From Cordia subcordata (Eukaryota; Streptophyta; Magnoliopsida; Boraginales; Cordiaceae), in contig JAPTOF010000002.1 in assembly GCA_028554755.1 (NCBI GenBank), forward strand, positions 15,997,001 to 16,061,000: DNA of 64,000 nucleotides. The letters run 5' to 3'. Position numbers and translations under genes: made by a program. This document shows, in pieces, positions 33,525 through 44,583 of this stretch (positions are counted from its first letter, which is position 1; each line of letters starts with the position of its first letter). The notes under the pieces are model-generated. The model was not told the DNA's origin. It searched no databases and saw nothing but the letters and a program-made list of their open reading frames with translations.

Positions 33525-34954
33525 TGTTGAGATTGTATGCCTTAAAGACCACAAGCACATAGTGATTACTAGATTTTAGACATAATACGCTCATGATATT
33601 GTTTATATGATTAAGCTTTGGACAAGTTATTCTTCCTATTTGTATATTAATGCAAAGTATGAAGGTCCAATGATATAAACCAATGACTTGGGTACACAAT
33701 GAGGCTACAGTAGGTCTAAGTCTAGATTTGATGAGATCATAAATTAGTCCACAGCCAGATAGTAGCGCTAGGCACTTTACCGGGGCAAGGCTATAATGAA
33801 CAAGTCTTCATGACCAGATGATTTACCTAGGTCATTGGATGGTTTTTCGGACTACACTCATAATACGTGTATCACACATTGGACAGACTACAGTGAATAT
33901 GTCCTCTGGGAACTGTACCATCACATATAAGAGATAAGATACTTACAACTTCTGAGTGACCAATGTTCTTAATCTTGAGCATGTATGGAAGAACTGACTA
34001 AGTTAGGGTGCAACACTTTGATGTGTCATAAGGAGAGGTCTTAAGTGATAAAATTGTTTGCCTCATATGCTGGGTGTTGTATTCTAGTTTAGTTGGGACA
34101 TGCATATACAGCAACAGAGTCTATGTGCCCTCTTGGATTTGTCCACTTGATCACCAGAAATCTAGTACTAGTGATATTACCCTTCAGGGGTATTGGGTCG
34201 TTTGACTTACGGATCACTCCGTAGATTAAGAAATCCGAGACCAGTGAATGATCTACAGGACTAGCAATTCCAAAGTTCCAGATATAGTCTTAGAGGTGAT
34301 GGTACTTGTATGGATCAGCCTTGATTATGGGTATACATAAAGGGCCATTTTGGTCATTTCTATCAGTTGGTGAAAGAAAGAGATCACCATAGTAGGTGAC
34401 AAGCTCCTGATTTGCCAGTAATTATCCATAGAGAATATTCCTTTTCTAGAAGATAAGGAAGGACATTATTGGAAAAAATAATTTTCCTAGCACCTTTATT
34501 TACTAAGGTTGCCATGTACTATATATAATGGCTATTGTCAAGACCCAAGATAGAATGCATAACATAAGAAACTCACTTTGTCTTTGATGTGTATGTAGAA
34601 TTTTTCACATAGTTATACCAAGAACATGCACTACCTAGCCTAAACCTCAATTAATCCCTAATTAGTGCTTGTCTACTATATAGCACGCTACATCCTAGCT
34701 ATTAATGATTGATTATAGAAGAGAAGACCATTAAAGGGCTAATACAAAGTGGGTAATTGTTTAAGGAGGCTTTATCAATGATACTACGCATCGAGGACGA
34801 CATGCTACATCTCATCTTTTTTATATTTGTTGTTTATGTGATTGTGCACATGTGTGCAATAGATATTTTGTTGCTATATTCCACTACTAATGTTGATTAA
34901 ATTATTTAAAATTAGGTTAGCAACCATACATAGTATTAGCAACTCGGTCCAACT
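33525..34954 (+). repeat. 3' LTR of element B, with internal deletion
   Basis: 1430 bp, TGTTGAGATTGTATGCC...GGTCCAACT. Compared with the 5' LTR it has one rather than two copies of the 218 bp unit and lacks 330 bp at a junction (34422-34425, TTAT). Both deletion ends in the 5' LTR carry TTAT. Confidence 0.9.
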
Positions 34955-34959
34955 GTATA
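34955..34959 (+). repeat. Target site duplication of element B, right
   Basis: GTATA directly after the 3' LTR, whose terminal CA is now CT. The five bases equal those at 26127-26131. Confidence 0.88.
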
Positions 34960-36234
34960 ACCAAACAAAAATGCCCCAAAGTACGAAGACAACAGGGAGT
35001 TCATTATCGACCATGTCCTTTACTATTACAAGGTTATCTCATTCAAGCTAAAGAACACCAAAGTTACTTATCAGAGAATGAAGAACAAGGTCTTTGAGCA
35101 TCAGATAGGTCTGAAAATAAAAGTCCATGTCAATGACATGCTGGTGAAAGGTTGAATAAAGATTTCCCATTTAGAGGACCTAGTTGAGGCATTTGAGATG
35201 ATAAGAAAGTATAGGATAAAGCTTAACTTGGAGAAGTGCACTTTTGGAGTTCAAGTGAGTGAGTTCCTGGGCTTCATGGTAACAAACTGAGGAATTCAGG
35301 CAAACCGAAGTAAAGTCCAGTCTATTCTCAACTTATAGCTGCCAAAGTTGGTAAATAATGTGCAATCCTTCACAGGCAAAGTGGCGATTCTGACCCAATT
35401 TATATCAAGGTCGATAGATAAGTTAGCACCTCTCTTTAGAGTCCTGCTCACTCCAAGGACTTCTAGTGGTCAGAGGAAAGTCAATAGGCCTTTGAACATT
35501 TGAAAAACTACTTGCATCTCTTTTAGTGTTGTCTCAACCCATGGAGGGAGAGATATTGTTATTTTATTTATCATCTCTGGAGTCGATTATGGTAATGGCC
35601 CTGATAAGAAAGATAGACGAGTTCGAAGAGCCGTCTACTATGTTAGTAAAATCGTAAAAGGACAAAGCTCAGGTAGACGAGCATTGAAAAGAGTGCTTTG
35701 AAGCTTACCCAATTCGTGACACGAGTATCCTGTCTTTAAAGCAAGTACTAATCAAACCTGAAACCTCAGGAAGACTGTTAAAGTAGGCGGTTGAGTTAAG
35801 CCAATACGACATCACATATCAACCCCAGATCGCCATCAAGGCTTAGACATTAATCCTTTTTAATAGTTGAATGCACTATTAGAAAGGAGCCCTAGCCAAC
35901 TGATTAAGAGATATAGGGTGATGAAGCATCATACAAATAATGGAATAGAGCTAGGTTGTTAATCTGATCCCAAAGGCATAGGAGTTTAGATATTCCCTTA
36001 GGTTTGGGTTCCCAACCACTAACAACGAGGTTGTGATCAAGGCATTGATTGTAGGACTCAGAATCACAACCATGACAAGGGTTCACTAGATCACAGCATT
36101 CACAGATTCATAGCTAATAGCTGGGCAGATCAATGGAGAGTCTGAGGCTCAGGATGAAAACATGTAGGCCTACATACAAAAGACTCAAGAAGTGACTATG
36201 GGATTAGAGAAGTGGCAGATCAGACTGATACCTA
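34955..36234 (+). pseudogene. Rest of RT, RNase H and second RNase H of the gypsy element
   Basis: Continues the RT cut at 26131. Blocks in order: the YNQ-x-M start, TYQRMKNKVFEHQIGLKIKV, HVNDMLVKG (the Y-V-D-D-M-L-V-K active site, with D changed to N), KLNLEKCTFGVQVSEFLGFM, GIQANRSKVQSI and VQSFTGKVAILTQFISRSID, all typical of Tat RT. RNase H traces follow at 35570-35850 (KPETSGRLLK, AVELSQYDITYQPQIAIKA). From 35990 a second domain, FPTTNNEVVIKALIVGLRI, then GQINGESEAQDENM, fits the extra RNase H of Tat elements. Ends abruptly where element C starts. Confidence 0.82.
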
Positions 36235-37889
36235 TGTTGGAGTTATTGCCTTTTGACATAATTTAATGATTTAATTAATTGAAATTAATGATATTGTTGC
36301 CTTGATAAACTCTAATAAATGCCTTTGAGTATATATTTCGTACTTGTATTGGTGATTATTTAGAGTTTTGGTGATTAAGAAAGGAATCTTCTTAAAGCAT
36401 GAAGATTGAAGTATGAATAATGAGTAAGTGTTTCCTATGAAGAGATCTTAGTTTATATGCCTTATTAAAAAGCTCAACACATATGCTTCACAAAACGCAC
36501 GAGCATATATTTCTATAAGCATATTTGTATGCTAAGTTTTTTGGAACAAAAGTGCATGTGTATGTGTTATTTCATGGGTTTATAGATGTCCTTCTTTTGA
36601 AACAAAAGTTTTCTAAATGTATAGAATACATATAAGTTCTTCAAATTTATTTATCTTTAGTATGTGTAAGAATTTCTCAACCAAAAAGGGGCATTTAACT
36701 AAATTTGTTTGGTCTAAAAGTAGTATATGTCCTTTGGTTAAGCTTTAACTCTTTTTGAACATATATGTATTTTTGCATTAAATGTCTTGTGTCTTTCGTT
36801 GGTATTGTATTTATGAGATTTGATATTAGGCAAAGTTTGTTTGCCTTGAACAACTGATTTTCTATAGAAAAAAGATGGGCTTGTTCATTTGGTGTAAAAG
36901 TTACTTTTTTCTAAAAGTTAGACTATTTTTTTTTGCAATTTTGGCTGGCACCTGTTGATTGTGTCGGTTGACTAGCAGGGTTTACCATTAGGATATTGAT
37001 TGAGGGCCTTCAACTACTAGCATCAATCAATATAATCAGAATGTTTGGCCTAGATACCGAATGAGGGTACTAGTCAACCAGTAGGGTCAACTAATAATTC
37101 TAGTTAGTCAAGTAATATTATTGCCTAAGGTGACGATCAACTAGTATGGGCTGATTGGCAGTGCAGTTTGCTTCCTAAAACAACCATTAGAGTTTTTACT
37201 TTTTGTCATTGTAAATACATCTTTTTACTCCAACATTTGTAGAACTTGATCTGAGCTTTATCTTTCAATACAATAGCATTAAAATTTGATCTGAGCTTTA
37301 TCTTTCAATAAAATAGCGTTAAAAGTTTCTCCTTGCATTAAACACTTGCATTCAATTCCATTGATTAAGTTTGTTGAGCTTATTAAATTGTTTATCCACT
37401 TTGATAAATATAGGAAGATATTTATACCTTTTGTACCTCTTGCTCTTGAGATGTATTTGAACCACAACTTTCTTTATTATACTTGTATATTCACTTGTGG
37501 GTAGACTAGGTTATGTGATAAACCTTGTGAGTATAATAGTGAAGGTCTAAAATTCCTCAAGTATTGGATTAACACCTAAGGTCTTTATGACACAGCAAAG
37601 TTTGTTAATGTTGTTCTAAGCTTCTAACACACTAAGCAAGAAGCTAGATCGTTAGTAAAGCTTATTCTTAAAGAGATTTTAGGTGATAGACTAGGCCTAA
37701 GGGAGTTTGACCCATACTAAATCGCTACGTTTGATTTTCTTATCCCTAAATCTATTTACTTTGGCATATACTTGCTGTATTATTTCATTACACCATTGAT
37801 TATTTAGAAATTTGAAAAAGAATTTTAAATTGCATAATTTGTGACGTAAATCCAATTCACCCCCCCTTGGATTCATTCTGTAGGAAACA
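36235..37889 (+). repeat. 5' LTR of element C
   Basis: 1655 bp, TGTTGGAGTTATTGCC...GTAGGAAACA. A 40 bp unit (TTGATCTGAGCTTTATC...) is tandemly duplicated at 37246-37285 and 37286-37325; the 3' LTR has one copy. The region 36950-37150 holds several GGTTGACTAG and TCAACTAG-type motifs. Confidence 0.88.
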
Positions 37890-37891
37890 AA

Positions 37892-37903
37892 TGGCATCAG
37901 ATC
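37892..37903 (+). other. Decayed primer binding site of element C
   Basis: TGGCATCAGATC, two bases after the LTR end. It differs at two positions from TGGTATCAGAGC. Confidence 0.75.
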
Positions 37904-37990
37904 TAAGTGCTCTACGTATTTATTGCATATTTTGTGTCATTATTTGCATTTTATGTGTTTTTGACTTAATTGTCTAGGTCTTTGATCATT

Positions 37991-38900
37991 ATGGCACGTT
38001 GAGTACATGAAGATTAATCTCCTGGTAGAGTACCTTACTCTAATAGAACTAATTATACATTTTGAAAAATTAGAATGAGAAAATTTTTATTGACTATAAT
38101 ATATGAAGAACTATTGTAAATGGGTCCCTTCCAAAATCGAAAGATTAATGGGACAACTATGACATTAAAAAGCTAATGCTAATACTATACATTATCTTTA
38201 ATTTTCATTAAATGTCACTAAATTTAACAAAAATTATTGGATGTAATATGGTTAAGGAAATTTGGGATCAACTTGAGGTTACATAGGAAGGAGCAAATCA
38301 AGTAAAAGAAACTAGAATAAGCATGCTTGTTCATAATTATGAAATGTTAAAGATGAATCTTAACGAGAATATTGACAAAATGTATTCTAGATTTATTGAA
38401 ACTATAAACTGATGAATCTTGATGAGAATATTGAGCAAATGTATTCTAGATTTAGAGTTATTGAAATTATAAGCTCTTTGAAATCCTTTGGACAATCTTA
38501 TGAAAATTCTAAGCTTCCTAGGAAACAATTGAGGAGCTTACCAATGTCTTAGCAATTAAAGGTGACTATTATCAAGGAACCCAAGGACCTCAACAAACTA
38601 CTACTTATTGAGTTTGTTGGATCACTCACGAGTTGAAACTCAAGTAGCATAAAGAACAACCAAAGGTGGCGAAGACAATTGCACTAAAAGCCACTCCACA
38701 AGATGATTCAAATGGAAGTGAGAGTGAAGAGAATGAGGAGATGGCCATATTCTCAAAATTCAAGAGGTTCAATAGAGAAGAGAGATTCAACTGAATCAAA
38801 CAAAGATCTAATTTGTTTCAAATGTAAAAATCAGGCCATGTCAAAGCTAAGTGCTCGTTGAGGAAGAAAGATAAGAAGAAGTATACAAAAAACATAAGAA
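37991..38900 (+). pseudogene. gag of copia element C
   Basis: ATG at 37991 (MAR then a stop), followed by traces such as VPYSNRTNYTF and KIRMRKFL. Further on, in shifting frames, KATPQDDSNGSESEENEEMA and IFSKFKRFNREERF are clear. The knuckle at 38810-38855 (ICFKC then, after a one-base loss, SGHVKAKC) is a frameshifted CX2CX4HX4C. A local ~60 bp duplication (38352-38410 and 38411-38475, both GATGAATCTTRAYGAGAATATTGA) interrupts the central part. Same gag family as element A. Confidence 0.82.
38352..38475 (+). repeat. ~60 bp tandem duplication in gag of element C
   Basis: Two copies starting at 38352 and 38411, about 90 percent alike, sharing AATGTATTCTAGATTTA. Confidence 0.85.
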
Positions 38901-39345
38901 GAAGTATACAAAGAAGGCCTTGAAAGCGGATTGGAGTAGTTTGGTGTCAAGTGACAAAGATAATGAATCCATTTAGAAGGAAGTTTCTAATCTTTGTCTG
39001 ATGGCTATGGATGATGAGGTAATCCCACATATGTTTCATGTGATGAAGAGAAATGTTCTTATGAAGAGTTAGAAGAAATGTTTAATGAAATGTTTTTTGA
39101 ATACAAGAAAGTTATTGAGAAAAATTTTAAAAGGAACATTTCATCTCTTGAAAATAAATTGCATTATTCATGTAGTGGAAATGAAAAATTGAAAAAGGAT
39201 TTTGAGACAAAGAAAACCAATATCGAATTGCAAAATAAAGATGATGCTCTTAAAGAAAAAGTGAAGAATTTGGAAGGAATTGTGTCAGAGTTTTCAAATG
39301 AGGCTGAAATTTTGAACAAAGTTTTTGGACTATAAATGTGTGTGT
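38901..39345 (+). pseudogene. gag C-terminal acidic and coiled-coil region of element C
   Basis: ALKADWSSLVSSDKDNES, then EVSNLCLMAMDDEV, is the single-copy counterpart of the segment amplified in element A. The 85-residue run at 39078-39335 (MFNEMFFEYKKVIEKNFKRN, SLENKL, FETKKTNIELQNKDDALKEK, VKNLEGIV) has the heptad-like leucine spacing of a coiled coil. Frames break near 38970 and 39060. Confidence 0.72.
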
Positions 39346-39479
39346 TTGATATAGCCAAAATTGGCTATGACTCTTCAAAGAAACAAAAGTTTTCTTTGAA
39401 AACAAAGCAAGTACTTCAAAAATGAAAATGATTTTCAAAAGAAACAAGATCACTACAAGAAGTATTTAGTACAAATATC

Positions 39480-40098
39480 TTCAACAAGTGCACCTAAAGT
39501 TACACGTAATTGTTGTTGTAGAAATGGGCATGCATCTCATTGGTGTTTTATTAGAAAGAATAGTGTTGAATAATGTTCAATGAGCCAACAAGACTAGGTC
39601 TGCCTTGTATCCTTTGGATACAATGGGAAATAGTTTCTTGATAATGGGCATTCAAGGCACATGATAGGTGATGAGTCAAAGTTTTTATCAATCAAAGGAA
39701 AAAATGGAGGGTTTGTTACATTTGGAGACAATTCCAAAGGAAGAATCATTGGCATTAGGAATGTCGGTAACATATCTAAACTCTGCATTGAAAATGTGCT
39801 ACTTGTTCATGGCTTGAAACATAATTTGTTGAGTATTAGTCAACTTTGTGATAAAGGCTTTCATGTTGTGTTCAAGTCTACTATGTATGAAATTGTTGAC
39901 AATAATGGTAAAGTTGTGTTTGTTGGCCTGAAGCATGGAAATATGTATATCTCTGACTTTGATGATTTGTATGATCAAAATGTGAATTGTCTGAGTGCCT
40001 TAAATGAAAATACTTGGTTATTGCATAGAATATTAGGACATGCTAACTTTGATTCCATTAACAAACTTGTTAGTCTTAAAGAAATGCCTGAAGGCTAA
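39480..40098 (+). pseudogene. Second knuckle, protease trace and GAG-pre-integrase of element C
   Basis: NCCCRNGHASHWCFIRK (about 39507-39557) is a knuckle short of one residue. LDNGHSRHMIGDESKF (about 39639-39690) is the protease active-site neighbourhood with D-N-G instead of D-S-G. The frame 39661-40098 then stays open for 145 residues through ITFGD-type strands (GGFVTFGDNSKGRIIGI), NLLSISQLCDKGFHVVF and WLLHRILGHANFDSINKL, which carries the first histidines of the HHCC zinc region. It stops just before the expected CC pair. Confidence 0.85.
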
Positions 40099-40494
40099 GT
40101 ATGTTGGAGAACATGTGCATTGTGCATGCAACTTAGTAAACAAACTAGATAATTTTTTAAAAGCAAGAAAGTGATTTCAACTTTTAGACCTTTGGAATTA
40201 TTACACATAGACTTGTTTGGACCCAATAGAGTTGCTAGCATGGGTGGAAAATTGTATGCATGTGTGATTCTTGATGACTATTCTAGATTTACTTGGGTGG
40301 TCTTCCTTCCACATAAAAATGAAATTTTTGCTCCCATTGCTAGACTTGAATTAATTCGTATATTGCTTGCCTTTGCTTCTTCTATAAATTTCAAACATTA
40401 TCAAATGAATGAGAAAAGTGGTTTCTTCAATGGCTTTATTGATGAACAAGTGTATGTTGCACAATCTCAGGCTTTGAAGACTTTATTTAACTAA
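40099..40494 (+). pseudogene. Integrase fragment fused in frame to reverse transcriptase (element C)
   Basis: After a TAG, the CX2C part survives as CWRTCALC. The open frame from 40171 reads LLHIDLFGPNRVASMGGKLY, then VILDDYSRFTWVVFLPHKNE, the start of the integrase core with its first catalytic aspartate. It then changes without a stop to IFAPIARLELIRILLAF, INFKHYQMNEKSGFFNGFID and EQVYVAQ, which is RT. The rest of the integrase core, its C-terminal part and the RT start are missing, so a large in-frame deletion created this 107-residue chimera. Confidence 0.88.
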
Positions 40495-41082
40495 CCATGT
40501 GTTTAAACTTGAAAAAAACTTTGCACAAGTTAAAACAAGCTCCTAGAGCATGATATTTGAGACTAAACGGATTCTTCGTTGAAAATGACTTTTAAAGAGC
40601 CAAACTTGATTCAGCATTGTTTGGAAAGTATGATGATAAAAATCTTTTGATTGTACAAATATATGTTGATGGTATTGTTTGGTGCTACTAACCGAATCTC
40701 TTTGTGAAATCGTCTTCAAAAGTCTACTTAGTGAAATTAAAATGAGTATGATAGGAATGGTCAATTTCTTCCTTAGACTGCTAACCAAACAACAAACAAA
40801 AGGAATCCTCATCAACCAAGTCAAGTACACTAAAGAATTATTGAAGAAGTATGGCTTTATGGAGCTAAGGAGATTAGAACACTAATAAACACCTTTACCA
40901 AGCTTGATAAAGATGAACATGGTAAGTTGGTGGATGAAAAGAAGTATAGAAGTATGATTGGATGCCTTTTTTACTTAACCACCTCTAGACCTGACATAAC
41001 GTTTGTTGTGTGCTTGTCTACTCGTTTTTAATTTTGTCCTAAAGAACCTCACTTACTTGTTGTTAAAAGAATCTTTAGATAT
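40495..41082 (+). pseudogene. Reverse transcriptase of element C, continued
   Basis: LKKTLHKLKQAPRA, GFFVENDF, SALFGKYDDKNLLIVQIYVD and then G-I-V: the YVDD active site is YVDG, inactivating. Further on are GMVNFFLRLLTKQQ, INQVKYTKELLKKYGFMELR, then LTKLDKDEHGKLVDEKKYRS and MIGCLFYLTTSRPDITF-type runs in another frame. KRIFRY at 41065-41082 is broken by the insertion that begins at 41083. Confidence 0.85.
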
Positions 41083-42497
41083 TGATGGGCGTTGAACTCA
41101 CCAAAAATATATTCCAACTCGTACCTTACAATTTGTGCAATGATAAGAAGGGTCGAACCCAAATAGACTAGTGTAATAATTATATTTTATGACAACGCTA
41201 TCAAATAAGTGAATTACAAAGAAAAGGGGGTTCAATGCAATTAAATCTAAAAAACAATAAATCTAGAAAACTTGACAGTTCCTTAGACGCAGTCACACCT
41301 AAGGTCACGTCAGTAGAAAACAAACAAATAGAATACTGACTACAGTGATTAATAACTAAAAACAATTAAAAATAATAAAATCAACAATTGGAGAAAATCA
41401 ACAATTCTAAAGCCTAGCCTACGGTATAATCCTCATTCGGGCCTACAAATCCTATTCTAGATGCAAGGGTAACTCTCGCTCATTCTGATAGACTAGCTAT
41501 GGTCGTCGACACGGCCTAACAACCTAATCCCTCATTTCGGCGTCGGTAATGGTTCAAGAACTCCGCCCATTCTCTCCAATTATGACTTTTACCTACTAGA
41601 TGGTCTAACCCATGGAGATACTCACAGAGTCTATCTAAAGGTAACATTATAGCTCTAGAATGACCTGATTCTAAAAGTCGATTTTCTCACAACAATCGCT
41701 CAGTTAGATTATATGTTTTCCCAGGAAACTAATTTACCACTTGTTTAGATTAATTAGACGAAAATCTAATTTCTTTACTTGGCTACCTAGTACCTAGCAA
41801 TTGAACAATCACCAAAAAATTGAATAATTATAGGATAGTATTAATTCTTAAAATAGAAAACACATAAATATAAAAAATAAACAAGAGGAGAGAATCAGTT
41901 AAATGTCCCGGATTGTGTAGAACCACAAACTTGAATTAGTCCCTGGCTAGGAGAAGAATTTTAGTAATCCATACATGTTCTGGGGCGCCTAAGATAAAGA
42001 GAAAATTGCTGGAAAACAAAGTTTGTATGATGAATAGTCCCTTTGGAGGCACTCGAGAATAATATAACCCTAGGAGTTCCTTCTAATAAAATAACTCTTT
42101 AATGCTAACCTAAAAGATAAGGTAAGTTGAATAAAACAAGTCCTAGTCAAAAATAAACTTCTCCCAAAAAAAAAAAATCCTTTCCTTCTAGCATTAAAAT
42201 ACATCATAAATCAATAATTTCTTTCCAAGAAATCTTCAAAATATCTTCCAAAAGTCTGTCAACAGTTGATTCTCGTGCAACTCTTGGTTTAGGCACGTCT
42301 AAGGTGGCATCACTTCCTTCATAATTCAATTTATGTCCAAAAGCTCCCTATGTCCATATATTTTTGCTTCCTCTGACTCTTCTAAGTGTAAACATGCAAA
42401 AATATGTACAACACGGCAATTAGGAAGCATACAATCTCAAGATCAAACATAAATTGCCATGAACTTAAGGGAAATAAAGAATATTTTGGACTTACTA
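41083..42497. mobile_element. 1.4 kb insertion in element C, probable solo LTR
   Basis: 1415 bp, starting TGATGGGCGTTGAACTCACC. It is flanked by GATAT (41078-41082) and GACAT (42498-42502), a five-base direct repeat with one mismatch. Removing it reconnects the RT/RNase H block RIFRY with RHLKGTQELSLWY. There is no reading frame and no primer site inside. The right end is TA rather than CA, so the border or the solo-LTR label could be off by a few bases. Confidence 0.68.
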
Positions 42498-42905
42498 GAC
42501 ATCTTAAAGGAACACAAGAACTAAGCTTATGGTATTCTAAAGAAATTATCTTTGATCTAATAGGCTATTTGGACGCCGATCTTGCTGGTTGTAAAATGGA
42601 CAAGAAGAGCACTAGTAGAACTTGTGACCTTTTAGGACATTCTTTAGTTTCTTGATCAAGTAAAAAACAAACTAGTGTAGTAATTTCACTGGCCAAAGAA
42701 AAATACATAACAGTAGGTAATTGTGTTTCATAAGTGCTTTGACAACACTTTAGAACTAAGCACATAAACATTCGACATCATTTTATTCGTGATCATGTAC
42801 AAAAAGATAATGCTGTACTCAATTTTGTTGATTCTTTACATCAATTAGCTGATATTTTTACCAAGCCATTGAACGATTACCAGTTGTTTAGCATTAGATG
42901 AGAGT
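42498..42905 (+). pseudogene. RNase H of element C
   Basis: RHLKGTQELSLWYSKEIIFD, then LIGYLDADLAGCKMDKKSTS and CDLLGHSLVS, then after a stop SSKKQTSVVISLAKEKYI and [17 protein letters not shown] with LADIFTKPL. This is the complete copia RNase H sequence order: D in DADLAG, the E of the second block now K in AKEKYI, and the ADIFTKPL end. Damaged by stops at 42652 and beyond. Confidence 0.87.
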
Positions 42906-43344
42906 TGGACATGTTGTAAATGCGAAGAATTGCATTTTTTTGCATTTTTCTAGTACCTACTGAGGGTACCAGTTGACCAGTAAGTCAGCTGGCAAGTACC
43001 GATCAGTCGATAAGTCCATAAAGTAACTTTGAATACCAGTCGAGGTATCGGTCGACTGGTAGGTTAGTTGGTAACATTAGTAAACTCTTTGGAGATATCG
43101 ATCAAGAATACTTGGTCGACCCTCTAGTCGTACCGGTCAACCCGTAGGGCAAAACTTTGTACAATCATAAAAGACATTGACTGGTCCTTTTTATATTATA
43201 AGCACTTTTTTTGAAAATTCTCTCTTCTCTCTCTCAAATTTTCTCCAAAAAAACCAAAATTTGTCATTTTCTTTCAAACGTTCGTCGTAAACCATAACCC
43301 GTTTTGTAAAACTCCATATTCTTGCATTTTTTTTTCTTCAAAAT
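42906..43344 (+). other. Spacer between RNase H and the extra ORF of element C
   Basis: Non-coding. From 42950 to 43150 it contains at least six variants of the GGTCGACY/GGTTGACC motif (for example CGGTCGACTGGTAGG near 43049). A pyrimidine-rich stretch follows before the ATG at 43345. Confidence 0.6.
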
Positions 43345-44583
43345 ATGGGTAACACTCATGGAAAAGGGAAAGCAGTTGCAAGTTCTTCAAGAAGCAAGCC
43401 TTGGGTTGGTTCTTCACACACTAGAGGAGCCACAAGTCCATCCAAACATTGAAGAAGAGAACCATCACCACCTTCACCATCTCAACATGATTACTCCATC
43501 AAAAAGGTCATCCCAGGTAAACGTGTCGTACCTGATGAACTATAACATCTGCCATTAGTTGATTTTATTCGTGCTCAAGGACGGCAAACTGATATGATCA
43601 CTGAAGAACCGGTGTATACAGGTCTTGTGGATGAATGTTATGAGACCATACGCTTTGAAACACATAATAGTAGTCGAATCAGATCAATAGTGAATGGATT
43701 AGAGTTTACTTCCATAGGAATATTTTTCATATTTCACTGTATGAGAACCAAAAACTTGCTTATGGTTTTCGTGGGTTACCTCCGATGAGTGATAATGAAA
43801 ATAGGCTATCTATGATTTCTGGTGGGGCTTTGACAATGCACCTTAAAATGCCCTACCTATACGAAAAGAGCCATCTCCTAAAATAAGTAAATCAAGTTGT
43901 TGAAGGCTAATGCAGTAACTAGAGATACACATGGCGATAATTTGTCTCGTATTAAAAGTCTACATCTATTTACTTCATCAAGGTGAAAAAGTAAACCTAC
44001 TCGATACGATACTTTGTCATATGAAAAATGTCCATGGTAGGAAAACTAGTCTTCCATGTCATACAAGGGGTATAGTGTAAATAGTTTGATCAGGGTTGAA
44101 GGTTGGATACCTATCATCTCTTTCACGTATGCATGCGTATTATTGGCGAGGGCATTGGATGCATGAAGAAGGTTTTGAGGCTTTAACTGTTGCTGGACAA
44201 GCCACTACATTCGATAGGGTCTCTTGGAAAACCGCTTCCAATTTTGAGCATGAGAATGAAGAAGAAGATATTCTTATGGTTGGTCAAGCTAATTCGAGTG
44301 ATGCCATTGCAGTCTAAGAAGTAAATGATGATAAGAGTAATGATGGCGACCATGAGGATCATGAAGCTGAAGAAACGAGGTCTAAATTAGTCATGATCGT
44401 GTAATGAATCGAGTGCTTGAAGGAATGAATACCATGAATGCCCGATTTGATAGTTGAGAGTGACTTCTGTGAATGATCAATTTGGAAATTTGCAAGTGGG
44501 TATGGAGGCATTGAAGAAGGACATTGCCAAGATCAAATCACATCTTGGAATCCTTGACTATGACGAAGCCGGCTTGAGTCACT
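43345..44583 (+). pseudogene. Envelope-position extra ORF remnant of SIRE-like element C
   Basis: ATG at 43345 opens MGNTHGKGKAVASSSRSKPW, a low-complexity basic/serine start, with a stop at 43450. Later blocks include VDFIRAQGRQTDMITEEPVY, YETIRFETHNSSRIRSIVNG, LPPMSDNENRLSMISGGALT, an acidic run and a coiled-coil-like end, VNDQFGNLQVGMEALKKDIA, finishing LDYDEAGLSH and a stop at about 44583. SIRE-like copia elements carry such an extra ORF between RNase H and the 3' LTR. I cannot show an envelope function: no clear signal peptide or membrane segment is readable here. Heavily frameshifted. Confidence 0.65.

Larger units (their letters stand above)
26132..34954 (+). mobile_element. Ty1/copia retrotransposon B, complete but decayed, nested in the gypsy element
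   Basis: 8823 bp bounded by the perfect target duplication GTATA (26127-26131 and 34955-34959). The 5' LTR is 26132-28125 and the 3' LTR 33525-34954. The primer site is at 28128 and a purine tract lies before the 3' LTR. Gag then integrase then RT are recognisable on the plus strand, with many stops. The long leader (28140-30138) holds repeated stem-loop motifs. The two LTRs have clearly diverged, which indicates an old insertion. Confidence 0.92.
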
